In this document: piece by piece, positions 1 to 7,776 of the stretch | Layout of the letters: every line of letters begins with the position of its first letter | Numbering within the stretch: position 1 is the first letter of the stretch | DNA from: Paracoccaceae bacterium | Lineage (GTDB): Bacteria > Pseudomonadota > Alphaproteobacteria > Rhodobacterales > Rhodobacteraceae | Length of the DNA stretch: 64,000 nt | Reading direction: 5' to 3' | NCBI GenBank assembly: GCA_018222585.1 | Contig: JAAFAB010000002.1 | Span: 434,001 to 498,000 of the forward strand | Position numbers and translations under genes: made by a program | The notes under the pieces: model-generated | Databases searched by the model: none | Seen by the model: the letters and a program-made list of their open reading frames with translations, nothing else | What the model was told of the DNA's origin: nothing

Positions 1-652
1 AGCGTGAGGTCAGCTGGAAGAACACGATGATCGCCGCCAGGGTCAGCAGCAGGGCCGACAGGAGGATGGCCTCGAACTGCTGGCGCCGTGCCTCGGCCTG
101 CTGCCAGCGTGTGATCGCATGGCGTACCTCCTGGTGCAGATACGCCATGTCCAGCAGCGCCTCCTCGTCCGGCAACCGGACAAGTGCGTCGACCTCCTGG
201 ATGCTGAGCCCTTGCGTCTGGGCCTCACGCATCACCTCCAGCTTGTCGCGGTAGGCCAGCAGAGTCTCGCGCAGCCGGCCCACATCGACCGGGCGATCGA
301 TCTGCCGCGCCAGCCTTTGCAGCCGCAGCAGCGCCCGCTGCGCCGCTTCGAAGCTGCCCAGGGCCGCCTCGTAGTAGCCCGGTTCCTGGGGCCGCAGCAC
401 AGCGTTCTTGAAATGGTGAATGAAGCCGCCGTATCCTATCGAACGTTCAAGTTCCTGCAATGCCGAGGGCATGGCGCTGGCGGCCACTTCTCCGTCAGTC
501 GAGCGATTGCGGTCCAGAAGGGTCAGGGACGGGACCGCCAGCACCGCGACGACGGCGACCACCCAGAGAAAGCCGCGCACGCCGGGCCGGTTCAGCTGCA
601 GGTAGAGCCTTTCCCAGGGTTTCAGCGGACGTTGCAGGTTTCGGAATGGCAA
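1..652 (-). CDS. Membrane-anchored sensor protein, N-terminal part (truncated by window edge)
   Basis: Open frame on the minus strand from a TTG at 652, with AGGAG eight bases upstream, running off the left edge (217 codons visible, no stop). The N-terminus is basic, then a membrane segment (about residues 28-46, WVVAVVAVLAVPSLTLL). An extracytoplasmic region of about 145 residues follows, with the stretch GYGGFIHHFKNAVL, then a second membrane segment (about 193-212, ILLSALLLTLAAIIVFFQ) at the edge. This two-helix layout with a helical loop is typical of sensor histidine kinases, diguanylate cyclases and chemoreceptors, and the GYGGFIHHFKN stretch resembles sensor domains I associate with such proteins. 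The output domain lies outside the window, so the class is undecided. No better in-frame ATG exists upstream of the first helix, which is why I chose TTG. Confidence 0.6.
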   Translation of the reverse strand, partial: MPFRNLQRPLKPWERLYLQLNRPGVRGFLWVVAVVAVLAVPSLTLLDRNRSTDGEVAASAMPSALQELERSIGYGGFIHHFKNAVLRPQEPGYYEAALGSFEAAQRALLRLQRLARQIDRPVDVGRLRETLLAYRDKLEVMREAQTQGLSIQEVDALVRLPDEEALLDMAYLHQEVRHAITRWQQAEARRQQFEAILLSALLLTLAAIIVFFQLTSR

Positions 653-1190
653 CCGGACATCTCCTGACGCGACCGGCGCAAGACGGGCGCGGGACCCGAA
701 CCGGACCCCACTTCGATAGCACGGAGACTCGGCAAGGCAAACGGATTTGCAAAAGCCCCTTGCAATTTCCGTCGCTTAGGGCGCGGTGCGATGGTTTCCC
801 AGGGCAGTGCGGTCACGCGGTGACGGGCTGGGGGCGCAAGGACTCCAGTCGTCGGCCGACCTTCCCGGGCCTGCGGGAACCCGACGCCCGTGCGGCGTCC
901 CTCCATGCGCGGCCCACAACGGCCCGGCACCGTGGAGCAGACGGCTGTCGCCGTCTGGTTGCCGGCGGTATGCTGCCTCTGGCCCGGTGTCCGGTGGACT
1001 TCGACCGGCCCCCTTCCGGTGGGTAGGGGGGGCGCAGTGCAGGAAAATGCGCCGGAGTGTCCTCCTCCCCCTTCCGGCAGGGCTTTCCGTGACTACATGC
1101 CCCGGGCGGATTTCATCCAATATGAAGACTTCGATGCTCTGCTGCCCGCAATTGCGGCAGATGGCGGATCAGGCGGCTCTGTCTTATAAA
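653..1190. other. Non-coding stretch between sensor gene and efflux operon
   Basis: About 540 bases separate the divergent sensor gene and the efflux operon. Open frames on both strands are Arg/Pro/Gly-rich, lack ribosome sites and resemble no family I know. It presumably holds the promoter of the sensor gene, but I could not identify a convincing one. Confidence 0.5.
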
Positions 1191-1221
1191 TGACACGAGT
1201 GTCATGTTGACATTTGTGTCA
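1191..1221. promoter_or_regulatory. Twin palindromic operators of the first RND operon
   Basis: Two 14-bp palindromes lie side by side: TGACACGAGTGTCA (1191-1204) and TGACATTTGTGTCA (1208-1221), spaced 17 bp. Both have TGACA/TGTCA arms. The second contains a perfect -35 hexamer TTGACA (1207-1212); the -10 is weak (GATCAT at 1230-1235 is one option). Size and symmetry suit a TetR-family dimer. The obvious candidate is the TetR at the end of the operon (6520-7203), which would make the operon self-repressing; this assignment is inference. Confidence 0.65.
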
Positions 1222-1266
1222 TTATGCAAGATCATCCCGGCAAAGAGCGCGAGTCAGGAGGCCGGT

Positions 1267-2349
1267 ATGGCAATGACAGCATTCATCAGGGGGGTGGCTG
1301 TGGCCGCACTGGCATCCGCCGGTTGCCTCGCCATGCCGGCCACCCTTGTCGCGGAACAGATTCCCTTGCCGGTCGAGGTGGTGACGACACGGACCGTCGC
1401 GCCCGAGCGCAGTTATCGCCTGACCGGCACCATCGAGGCGCTGGAGAGTTACCCGGCGGGCTTTCGTGATGGCGGTCGGGTGATTTCTGTCGCTGTCGAC
1501 GTGGGCGATGTGCTGCACGAGGGCGACGAGATCGCCCGCGTTGACCCGGCCCGTATCGAGGCCGGCCTGCGGTCCGCCGAAGCCTCTCTGGATGCGGCGG
1601 AGGCGGCGCTGGACCAGGCCGAGCAGGCCCAGACGCGGGCGCGCAGCCTGCTTGAGCGCGGCTCGGGCACCCGGGCCGAGCTGGACCAGGCGCGCGAAAG
1701 CTTCCTGACCGCCCGTGCTACCCGTGACCAGGCTGCGGCGCAACTGGACACCGCCCGGCGCGCGGTCGAGGACACGGTGCTGACCGCCACCCACGACGGG
1801 ATCGTGACCGAGCGCAGCGCCGAAGCCGGGCAGGTGGTGGGCGCCGGTCAGCCCATTGTCACCCTGGCGTCCCTGGAGGGCCGCGAAGCCGTCTTCCTGA
1901 CCCCGGACGACCCGCGCCTGGCCGATGCCCTGGGCTCTGACGTGGTGGTCCGGCTGCTGGAGGGCACGACCCGGACCGTGGTTCCCGTCACCGAGGTTTC
2001 GCCCGTGGTGACGCAGACCGGCACCGTGACCGCCAAGGCCGCGATCACCGGCGAGGCGGCGCGCCGCTTCACCATCGGCGAACCCGTGGTGGGGGAGCTG
2101 CGGCTGAAGGACACCCCCGTCGTTTCTCTTCCCTGGACGGCGCTGACCTCTGCCGCCGGTCAGAGCGCCGTCTGGATCCTGCCCGAGGGCCGTGACCGGG
2201 TGCAGCTGGTGCCGGTCGAGATCAGCGCCTTCACCCGTGACCAGGTCGAGATTGCCTCGGGCCTCGAGGATGGCGTGCAGGTGGTCACCGCGGGCTCTCA
2301 CGCCCTTTACCCGGATCGCCGGGTGGTCGTTCTGGAGGACGCGCAATGA
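1267..2349 (+). CDS. RND efflux periplasmic adaptor subunit (first of two)
   Basis: Membrane fusion protein of the HlyD/AcrA type, 360 aa, which would link an inner-membrane RND pump to an outer-membrane channel. An N-terminal secretion signal (FIRGVAVAALASAGCLAM) is followed by a lipoyl-like half-domain (GRVISVAVDVGDVLHEGDE), an Ala/Glu-rich coiled-coil hairpin (about residues 95-165) and the returning lipoyl half (ATHDGIVTERSAEAG). A C-terminal beta-barrel and membrane-proximal part follow. ATG 1267 is chosen over ATG 1204 because 1204 lies inside the operator and 1267 has CAGGAG upstream. The Cys in the signal region is in a poor lipobox, so lipidation is uncertain. The stop overlaps the next start (ATGA). 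Confidence 0.9.
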   Translation: MAMTAFIRGVAVAALASAGCLAMPATLVAEQIPLPVEVVTTRTVAPERSYRLTGTIEALESYPAGFRDGGRVISVAVDVGDVLHEGDEIARVDPARIEAGLRSAEASLDAAEAALDQAEQAQTRARSLLERGSGTRAELDQARESFLTARATRDQAAAQLDTARRAVEDTVLTATHDGIVTERSAEAGQVVGAGQPIVTLASLEGREAVFLTPDDPRLADALGSDVVVRLLEGTTRTVVPVTEVSPVVTQTGTVTAKAAITGEAARRFTIGEPVVGELRLKDTPVVSLPWTALTSAAGQSAVWILPEGRDRVQLVPVEISAFTRDQVEIASGLEDGVQVVTAGSHALYPDRRVVVLEDAQ

Positions 2350-3467
2350 AGATGACCCTGAGAAGGGCCCTGGCCCGTGCCGCCCGTCCCGGCTACGTCG
2401 TGCTGCTGCTGCTTGCCATGCTCGCCGCGCTGGTGGTGCGTCCGGTGCTGGCCGAACAGGCCGATGCCGCCGCCTCCATGGGGCCGCGCCCGGTGATGAC
2501 CGAGATCGTCAGCGCCGATCCGACCCGTGAACGCGCGTTCCCCGGCACCATCGAGGCCAAGCACGAGGCGCAGCTGGCTTTCCAGACCATCGGACGAATT
2601 GCCCAGCTGGATGTCGCCCCCGGCGACGTCGTCTCGGAAGGGGATGTTCTGGCGGTGCTCGACCGGGTGTCGCTGCAGGAAGACGTGCGCGCTGCCGAGG
2701 CGGCGCTGGCCTCGGCCCGGGCCGAGGCGGACTTTGCCGAGCAGAGCTATTCGCGCACCCGCGCATTGGCCGACCGCAACATTGCCAGCCAGGCCACGGT
2801 CGAGCAGATCGAGGCGCAGCGCAATGCAACCGCAGCCCAGGTCATCGCCGCCGAGGCTGACCTGGCCGCCGCGCGGGACGCCTTGACCTACGGCAACCTG
2901 ACCGCGCCGATGGACGGCGTGGTCCTGTCGACCGAAGTCGAGGCGGGCGCCGTGGTTTCGGCGGGCACCACGGTGCTGACCCTGGCCGAGCTGTCGGGCC
3001 GCGAGGCCGTGATCGACGTGCCGACGGAATTCCTGGCCCTGCTGCCGCAGGACGCGATGTTCGAATTGCGCCGCCATTCCGGCAGCGAGGCGCCAGTGCA
3101 GGCCCGCCTGCGGCTGGTCGAGCCGGTCGCGGACGACATCCTGCGCGGTCGCCGGCTGCGGCTGGCCATCGAGGGCGACGAGGGGGCGTTCCGCATCGGC
3201 TCTCTCATCACGGCGACCTATGCCGCCGAAAGCGAACCGGTGATCACCCTGCCGCTGTCCGCCATCACCGGCGGCGCCGCCGGCGGGGCGCAAGTCTGGC
3301 GCGTCGCCGAGGGCAGCCGCGTCGTGCATCCGGTGCCGGTGACCCTGGGCGTGCAGATCGGAGATCGGATCGAGATCCGCGGCGGTATCGAGGTGGGCGA
3401 CGAGGTGATCGTCAAGGGTGCCCGCTCTCTGGAAGACGGACAGACAGTCGGAGCGCGTGAAGAATGA
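2346..3467 (+). CDS. RND efflux periplasmic adaptor subunit (second of two)
   Basis: A second HlyD-type adaptor, 373 aa, overlapping the previous gene by four bases. The N-terminal hydrophobic segment (YVVLLLLAMLAALVV) ends in VLA-EQ, a plausible signal peptidase site. Lipoyl half (LAFQTIGRIAQLDVAPGD), a coiled-coil hairpin with TRALADRNIASQATVEQIEA, the second lipoyl half (LTAPMDGVVLSTEVEAGAVV) and the barrel domain follow in family order. Two unequal adaptors with one pump recall TriABC of Pseudomonas, where the adaptors form a mixed assembly. It overlaps the pump gene by four bases, so the three genes are probably translated together. Substrate unknown. Confidence 0.9.
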   Translation: MKMTLRRALARAARPGYVVLLLLAMLAALVVRPVLAEQADAAASMGPRPVMTEIVSADPTRERAFPGTIEAKHEAQLAFQTIGRIAQLDVAPGDVVSEGDVLAVLDRVSLQEDVRAAEAALASARAEADFAEQSYSRTRALADRNIASQATVEQIEAQRNATAAQVIAAEADLAAARDALTYGNLTAPMDGVVLSTEVEAGAVVSAGTTVLTLAELSGREAVIDVPTEFLALLPQDAMFELRRHSGSEAPVQARLRLVEPVADDILRGRRLRLAIEGDEGAFRIGSLITATYAAESEPVITLPLSAITGGAAGGAQVWRVAEGSRVVHPVPVTLGVQIGDRIEIRGGIEVGDEVIVKGARSLEDGQTVGAREE

Positions 3468-6400
3468 AGAAGGGTTTCAACCTCTCGGACTGGGCGCTGA
3501 ACCATCGCTCCTTCGTCTGGTTCCTGATGATCGTCAGCCTTGTGGCGGGCGCCTTCTCCTATGTCTCGATGGGCCGCGAGGAGGATCCCTCCTTCGCCAT
3601 CAAGACCATGGTCGTCTCGGCCGCGCTGCCCGGCGCCACGGCCGAGCAGACGGTGACCCAGGTTACCGACCGGATCGAGAAGAAGCTGCAGGAGCTCGAC
3701 AACCTGAAGAACACCCGCTCGGTCACCTACCCGGGGCAGACGGTGGTCTACATCGACCTGACGGACAACAGCCGCGGGGACGTGGTCAGCGACTCCTGGC
3801 TGAAGATCCGCAACATGATGTCCGACCTGCGATCTGAGATGCCGGACGAATTCGCCGGCTTCTATTTCAACGACGATTTCGGCGATGTCTTCGGGTCGAT
3901 CTACGCCTTCACCTCCGACGGCTTCTCTCCGCGTGAGCTGGAAGAGCGGGTCGAGGAAGTGCGCTCGGCCATCCTGCAGCTGGATGCGGCAGGCAAGGTC
4001 GAACTTGTCGGTGTGCGAGAGCCGGTGGTGCATATCGAGTTTTCCTCGGCCCGCCTGGCGGCCCTCGGCCTTGATCAGCAGACGGTGATGAACACCCTGG
4101 CGGCGCAGAACGCCATCGTGCCCTCCGGCTTCATCCATACCGGGGCCGAGCAGATCCTGGTGCGGGTCTCGGGGCAGTTTTCCTCGGCGGATGACCTGGC
4201 CTATGCGCCGTTGCGCGCGGGACAAACCTTCTTCACCCTCGCCGACGTGGCCGAGATCAGCTCGGGTTACCAGGATCCGCCGGATGCGCTGTTCCGCTTC
4301 AACGGCGAGGAGGGCATCGCCCTGACCATCGGGATGCGCGAGGGCGAGAACATCCTCGACTTCGGCGAGGAACTGCACGCGCTGATGGACCGGATCGCCG
4401 AAGAGCTGCCGGTCGGCATCGAGATGCACCGGGTGGCCGACCAGCCCCATGTGGTCGAACACTCGATCAACCACTTCGTGCGCGCCCTGGTCGAGGCGGT
4501 CGTGATCGTGCTGGCGGTCTCCTTCATCTCGCTCGGCGTGCGGGCGGGGCTGGTGGTCTCGCTGTCGATCCCGCTGGTTCTTGCGATCACCTTCGTGATC
4601 CTCGATGCGATGGACATCACCCTGCAGAGGATTTCGCTGGGGGCGCTGATCATCGCGCTCGGGCTGCTGGTCGATGACGCTATGATCGCCATCGAGACCA
4701 TGATCAGCCGGCTGGAGCTGGGCGAGAGCCTGGCCAAGGCGGCCTCCTACGCCTGGACCTCGATCGCCTTCCCGATGCTGACCGGCACCCTGGTGACCGT
4801 GGCGGGCTTCATCCCGATCGGCCTCAACGCCTCGCAGGCGGGGGAATATACCCGGTCGCTCTTCTACGTGATCGCCATCTCGCTGGTGATCTCCTGGGTG
4901 GTGGCGGTGCTCTTCGCGCCCGTGCTGGGGTCGACCTTCCTGCCCAAGAAGATGAAGCACGAGAAGCATGAGCCGGGCCGTATCCGCCGGGGCTTCCACG
5001 TCGTGCTGCGGGCCGCCATGCGCTTCAAGTGGATCACCATCCTGCTGACCATGGCCACCTTCGCGGTCTCGGTCGTGGGGCTGGGGCTGGTCGAACAGCA
5101 GTTCTTCCCGACCTCGGACCGCAACGAGATCCTGGTCGACGTGACCCTGCGCCAGAATGGCGATTTCCAGGCCACGGATGCCGAGATCAAGGTCTTCGAG
5201 ACCTGGCTGGCGCAGCAGGAGGAAGCCCAGTTCTTCAGCACCTACGTCGGTCGCGGAGCGCCGCGCTTCCTGCTGACGCTGGATGCGCCGACCGCCACGC
5301 CCAACATCGGCCAGATCGTCATCATGACCGCCGACAATGCCAGCCGCGACGCGCTTCGGGCCAAGATCCAGGAGTTCGACAAGACCCGCGCCTCGGCCGA
5401 ATACTTCGCCAAGTACCTGGAACTGGGCCCGCCCGTGGGCAAGCCCGTCCAATACCGGGTCTCCGGGCCCGACTACGAGGTACTGCGCGATCATGCCCGT
5501 GACCTCGCCACCGCGATCTCCGTCGACGACCGCCTGACCTCCATCGCTCTCGACTGGAACGAGCCGGCACGGGTGGTGCGCGTGGTGCTGGACCAGGCCC
5601 GCCTGCGTCAGCTGGGACTGACCCAGCAGGACGTGGCAAAGGCGCTCTACTCGCTCTTCGAGGGGTCCTCGGTGACCGAGCTGCGCAGCGGCACCAAGCT
5701 GATCTCGGTGCTGGCGCGGGGCGTCGAGGCGGACCGGACCACGCTGGAGGCGCTGGAAAACCTGCAGTTGGGCAACTCCAACGGGACACCGATTCCGCTG
5801 TCGGCCTTCGCGCGGCTGGAATTCGGCACCGAACAGCCGGTGATCCACCAGCGGGACCGCGTGCCCACGATCACCGTCAAGGCGGCCATCGTCTCCGATG
5901 ACCAGCCCGATACGGTGGTGGCGGACCTGGTGCCGGTGATCGAGGCGTTCCGCGCCAGCCTGCCGGCGGCCTACAGCGTCGAGCTGGGCGGTTCGGTGGA
6001 AAGCTCGGCCGAGAGCCAGGCGCCCATCGTCGCCGTGGTCCCGATCATGGTGCTGATCATGCTCACCCTGGTCATGGTGCAGATGCAGAGCTTCCGGCTG
6101 ATGTTCGTCGTGCTCGCGGTGGCGCCGCTCGGGCTGATCGGCGTGGTCGCCGCGCTGTTGCCCGCGGGTGCGCCGCTCGGCTTCGTGGCGATCCTCGGCG
6201 TGCTGGCCCTGATCGGCATCCTGATCCGCAACTCGGTGATCCTGTTCCAGGAGGTCAAGGATCTGCTCGACCGCGGCCGCACCCGCTGGGAGGCCGTCTT
6301 CGAAGCCTCCGACAGCAGGGCCCGGCCGATTTTGCTGACTGCCGCGGCGGCCTCCCTTGCGCTGATCCCGATCTCGCGGCAGGTATTCTGGGGCCCGATG

Positions 6401-6517
6401 GCCTTCGCCATGATGGGCGGCATCATTGCCGGCACGCTGATCACGCTGCTGTTTGCCCCGGCGTTGTACTGTGCGGTCTTCGGCGTGCGCCGTCCGAGAC
6501 CGGGAGATGGAGCTTAG
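3464..6517 (+). CDS. RND-family efflux pump, inner-membrane subunit
   Basis: Proton-driven resistance-nodulation-division transporter, 1017 aa, the usual length for the AcrB/TriC class. The duplicated architecture is visible: TM1 near residues 15-35, a periplasmic porter domain, a TM2-6 block, a second porter domain from about 555, and a final TM block. The proton-relay aspartates are present as D404-D405 in TM4 (LGLLVDDAMIAIE). Motifs such as GSIYAFTSDGFSPRELEE and QFFPTSDRNEILVDV place it nearer the TriC/MdtC-like pumps than classical AcrB. No outer-membrane factor gene lies nearby, so a TolC encoded elsewhere is probably shared. Confidence 0.93.
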   Translation: MKKGFNLSDWALNHRSFVWFLMIVSLVAGAFSYVSMGREEDPSFAIKTMVVSAALPGATAEQTVTQVTDRIEKKLQELDNLKNTRSVTYPGQTVVYIDLTDNSRGDVVSDSWLKIRNMMSDLRSEMPDEFAGFYFNDDFGDVFGSIYAFTSDGFSPRELEERVEEVRSAILQLDAAGKVELVGVREPVVHIEFSSARLAALGLDQQTVMNTLAAQNAIVPSGFIHTGAEQILVRVSGQFSSADDLAYAPLRAGQTFFTLADVAEISSGYQDPPDALFRFNGEEGIALTIGMREGENILDFGEELHALMDRIAEELPVGIEMHRVADQPHVVEHSINHFVRALVEAVVIVLAVSFISLGVRAGLVVSLSIPLVLAITFVILDAMDITLQRISLGALIIALGLLVDDAMIAIETMISRLELGESLAKAASYAWTSIAFPMLTGTLVTVAGFIPIGLNASQAGEYTRSLFYVIAISLVISWVVAVLFAPVLGSTFLPKKMKHEKHEPGRIRRGFHVVLRAAMRFKWITILLTMATFAVSVVGLGLVEQQFFPTSDRNEILVDVTLRQNGDFQATDAEIKVFETWLAQQEEAQFFSTYVGRGAPRFLLTLDAPTATPNIGQIVIMTADNASRDALRAKIQEFDKTRASAEYFAKYLELGPPVGKPVQYRVSGPDYEVLRDHARDLATAISVDDRLTSIALDWNEPARVVRVVLDQARLRQLGLTQQDVAKALYSLFEGSSVTELRSGTKLISVLARGVEADRTTLEALENLQLGNSNGTPIPLSAFARLEFGTEQPVIHQRDRVPTITVKAAIVSDDQPDTVVADLVPVIEAFRASLPAAYSVELGGSVESSAESQAPIVAVVPIMVLIMLTLVMVQMQSFRLMFVVLAVAPLGLIGVVAALLPAGAPLGFVAILGVLALIGILIRNSVILFQEVKDLLDRGRTRWEAVFEASDSRARPILLTAAAASLALIPISRQVFWGPMAFAMMGGIIAGTLITLLFAPALYCAVFGVRRPRPGDGA

Positions 6518-6519
6518 GA

Positions 6520-7203
6520 GTGAGCCAGGACCACCGCAGCAAGGTCGCCGCAGAGCGCCGCGAGAAGATGCGCCGCCGCCTCGTCGAGGCGGCGGTGACC
6601 GTCTTCGCGACCAAGCCCCAGGGCAATGTGGTGATCGAGGACATCGTGGCCAGCGCTCAGGTATCGCGCGGGACCTTCTACAAGTATTTCGACAGCCTGG
6701 ACGAACTTCTCCTTAAGGTGAAGATGACCATCGGCCAGGAGGTGCTGTCCATGGTGGCGGCCCAGGATCGGGCCTCGGACGATCCGGCGGCGGCGCTGGC
6801 CTATGACATCAAGTGCTTCATGCTGACGGTGCGCCGCTATCGCACCATCGGACGCTTCTCGGCGAACATGGGCCTGGGACCGGGCGAGCTGATCAACGAC
6901 TTGGTCCCCGACTACATGACCTGGGGACAGGCCGAAGGGCGGTTCTGCGAGATGCCCTGCTGGCTGGTCTCGACCTTTCTCAAGACCGGGGTGATCTCGG
7001 TCATGATGCGGCTGCTCAGCGGTGACGGCGAAGCCAGTGATGCCAACGAGGCCGTCGCTGCGGTGCTGCGCTGTCTCGGCGTCGCCCCGGAGGAGGCGGC
7101 CCGGCTGGCCCAGACCCCGGGGCTGGAACTGGAGGCCCCTGAGGGCACCCTGATCGCGCGGGTCGACGCGCTGCGCCGGGCCCAGGTCACGGGCCGTGGC
7201 TGA
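6520..7203 (+). CDS. TetR family transcriptional regulator of the efflux operon
   Basis: TetR-type repressor, 227 aa. The DNA-binding helix-turn-helix sits at about residues 14-62 (REKMRRRLVEAAVTVFAT, then EDIVASAQVSRGTFYKYFDS), followed by an all-helical ligand-binding region. The GTG start at 6520 has AGGAG overlapping the pump stop and lies two bases after it, so the gene is the last of the operon. Placing the regulator downstream of the pump gives a feedback arrangement if it binds the twin palindromes at 1191-1221. Ligand unknown. Confidence 0.88.
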   Translation: MSQDHRSKVAAERREKMRRRLVEAAVTVFATKPQGNVVIEDIVASAQVSRGTFYKYFDSLDELLLKVKMTIGQEVLSMVAAQDRASDDPAAALAYDIKCFMLTVRRYRTIGRFSANMGLGPGELINDLVPDYMTWGQAEGRFCEMPCWLVSTFLKTGVISVMMRLLSGDGEASDANEAVAAVLRCLGVAPEEAARLAQTPGLELEAPEGTLIARVDALRRAQVTGRG

Positions 7204-7250
7204 GACATCGCCTCTGCACCGATGCGCGGTGACGTGACGTTTCGGTTCAG

Positions 7251-7274
7251 TTCGTTCATTCCGTATTGAACGAA
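7251..7274. promoter_or_regulatory. Perfect 8-8-8 inverted repeat upstream of GbsR-type regulator
   Basis: TTCGTTCA (7251-7258) and TGAACGAA (7267-7274) are perfect inverted arms with an 8-bp spacer, 26 bp before the regulator start. This is a likely autoregulatory operator of the GbsR/MarR protein; a 16-bp centre-to-centre spacing suits a winged-helix dimer. A further TTC-GGTTCAG copy of the half-site precedes it. Confidence 0.6.
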
Positions 7275-7300
7275 TTTGGTCGCCATGGCAGGTCAATGCC

Positions 7301-7774
7301 ATGAGCGATTCCCCTATTGACGACTTGATTCAGACCATGGGCCTTATGTGGAGTGCCGACGGAGGCCCCCGCATCGCGGGGCAGATCCTTGGTTACCTTC
7401 TGATCGAAGGCGAACCCCGCACGCTGGCGCAGATGTGCGAGGCCCTGCAGATCTCGAAGGGCTCGGCCTCGACCAACGCCCGGCTTCTGGAAGCCAAGGG
7501 CGTGGTCCGGCGTGTGCATCCGGTGGGATCGCGACAGGACGGTTTCCTCGCCGTGCCCAATCCCTCGCATTCGCTGCTGAAGAGCGTCGCGAAGCGGCTG
7601 AGGGTGCAGGCCGACGAGATTTCGGATATTTCCGCGCGTTTCCCGGATGAACGGGCGGATGCGCAGCGCAGGATTGCGGATTTCGCGGAGTTCTACCGCC
7701 AGTCCGCAGATTTCATGGACGAATGGACGGCACGCATCGGCCCGGCCCGAGGCGAGACCGCGCAGGAGAGCTGA
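7301..7774 (+). CDS. GbsR/MarR family transcriptional regulator
   Basis: Winged-helix regulator of the GbsR branch of MarR proteins, 157 aa. The recognition region ARTLAQ-like segment reads RTLAQMCEALQISKGSAST, followed by NARLLEAKGVVRRVHPVGSR, the wing with the basic turn typical of the family; a helical C-terminus follows. The gene sits two bases upstream of an adaptor gene and begins the second RND operon. It probably represses this operon through the inverted repeat at 7251-7274. GbsR members also control osmolyte genes in other bacteria, but the neighbours here point to efflux. Confidence 0.85.
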   Translation: MSDSPIDDLIQTMGLMWSADGGPRIAGQILGYLLIEGEPRTLAQMCEALQISKGSASTNARLLEAKGVVRRVHPVGSRQDGFLAVPNPSHSLLKSVAKRLRVQADEISDISARFPDERADAQRRIADFAEFYRQSADFMDEWTARIGPARGETAQES

Positions 7775-7776
7775 CG

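Noticed and set aside
1204-1266. ATG 1204 as start of the first adaptor gene
   Set aside because: It lies within the operator/-35 region and lacks a ribosome site; ATG 1267 has one and begins a signal peptide.
3218-5848. Minus-strand open frame of 876 codons opposite the first RND pump
   Set aside because: It is rich in Arg, His, Gly and Gln with no domain, and mirrors a clear RND gene. Long antisense frames are expected in high-GC DNA with strong third-position bias.
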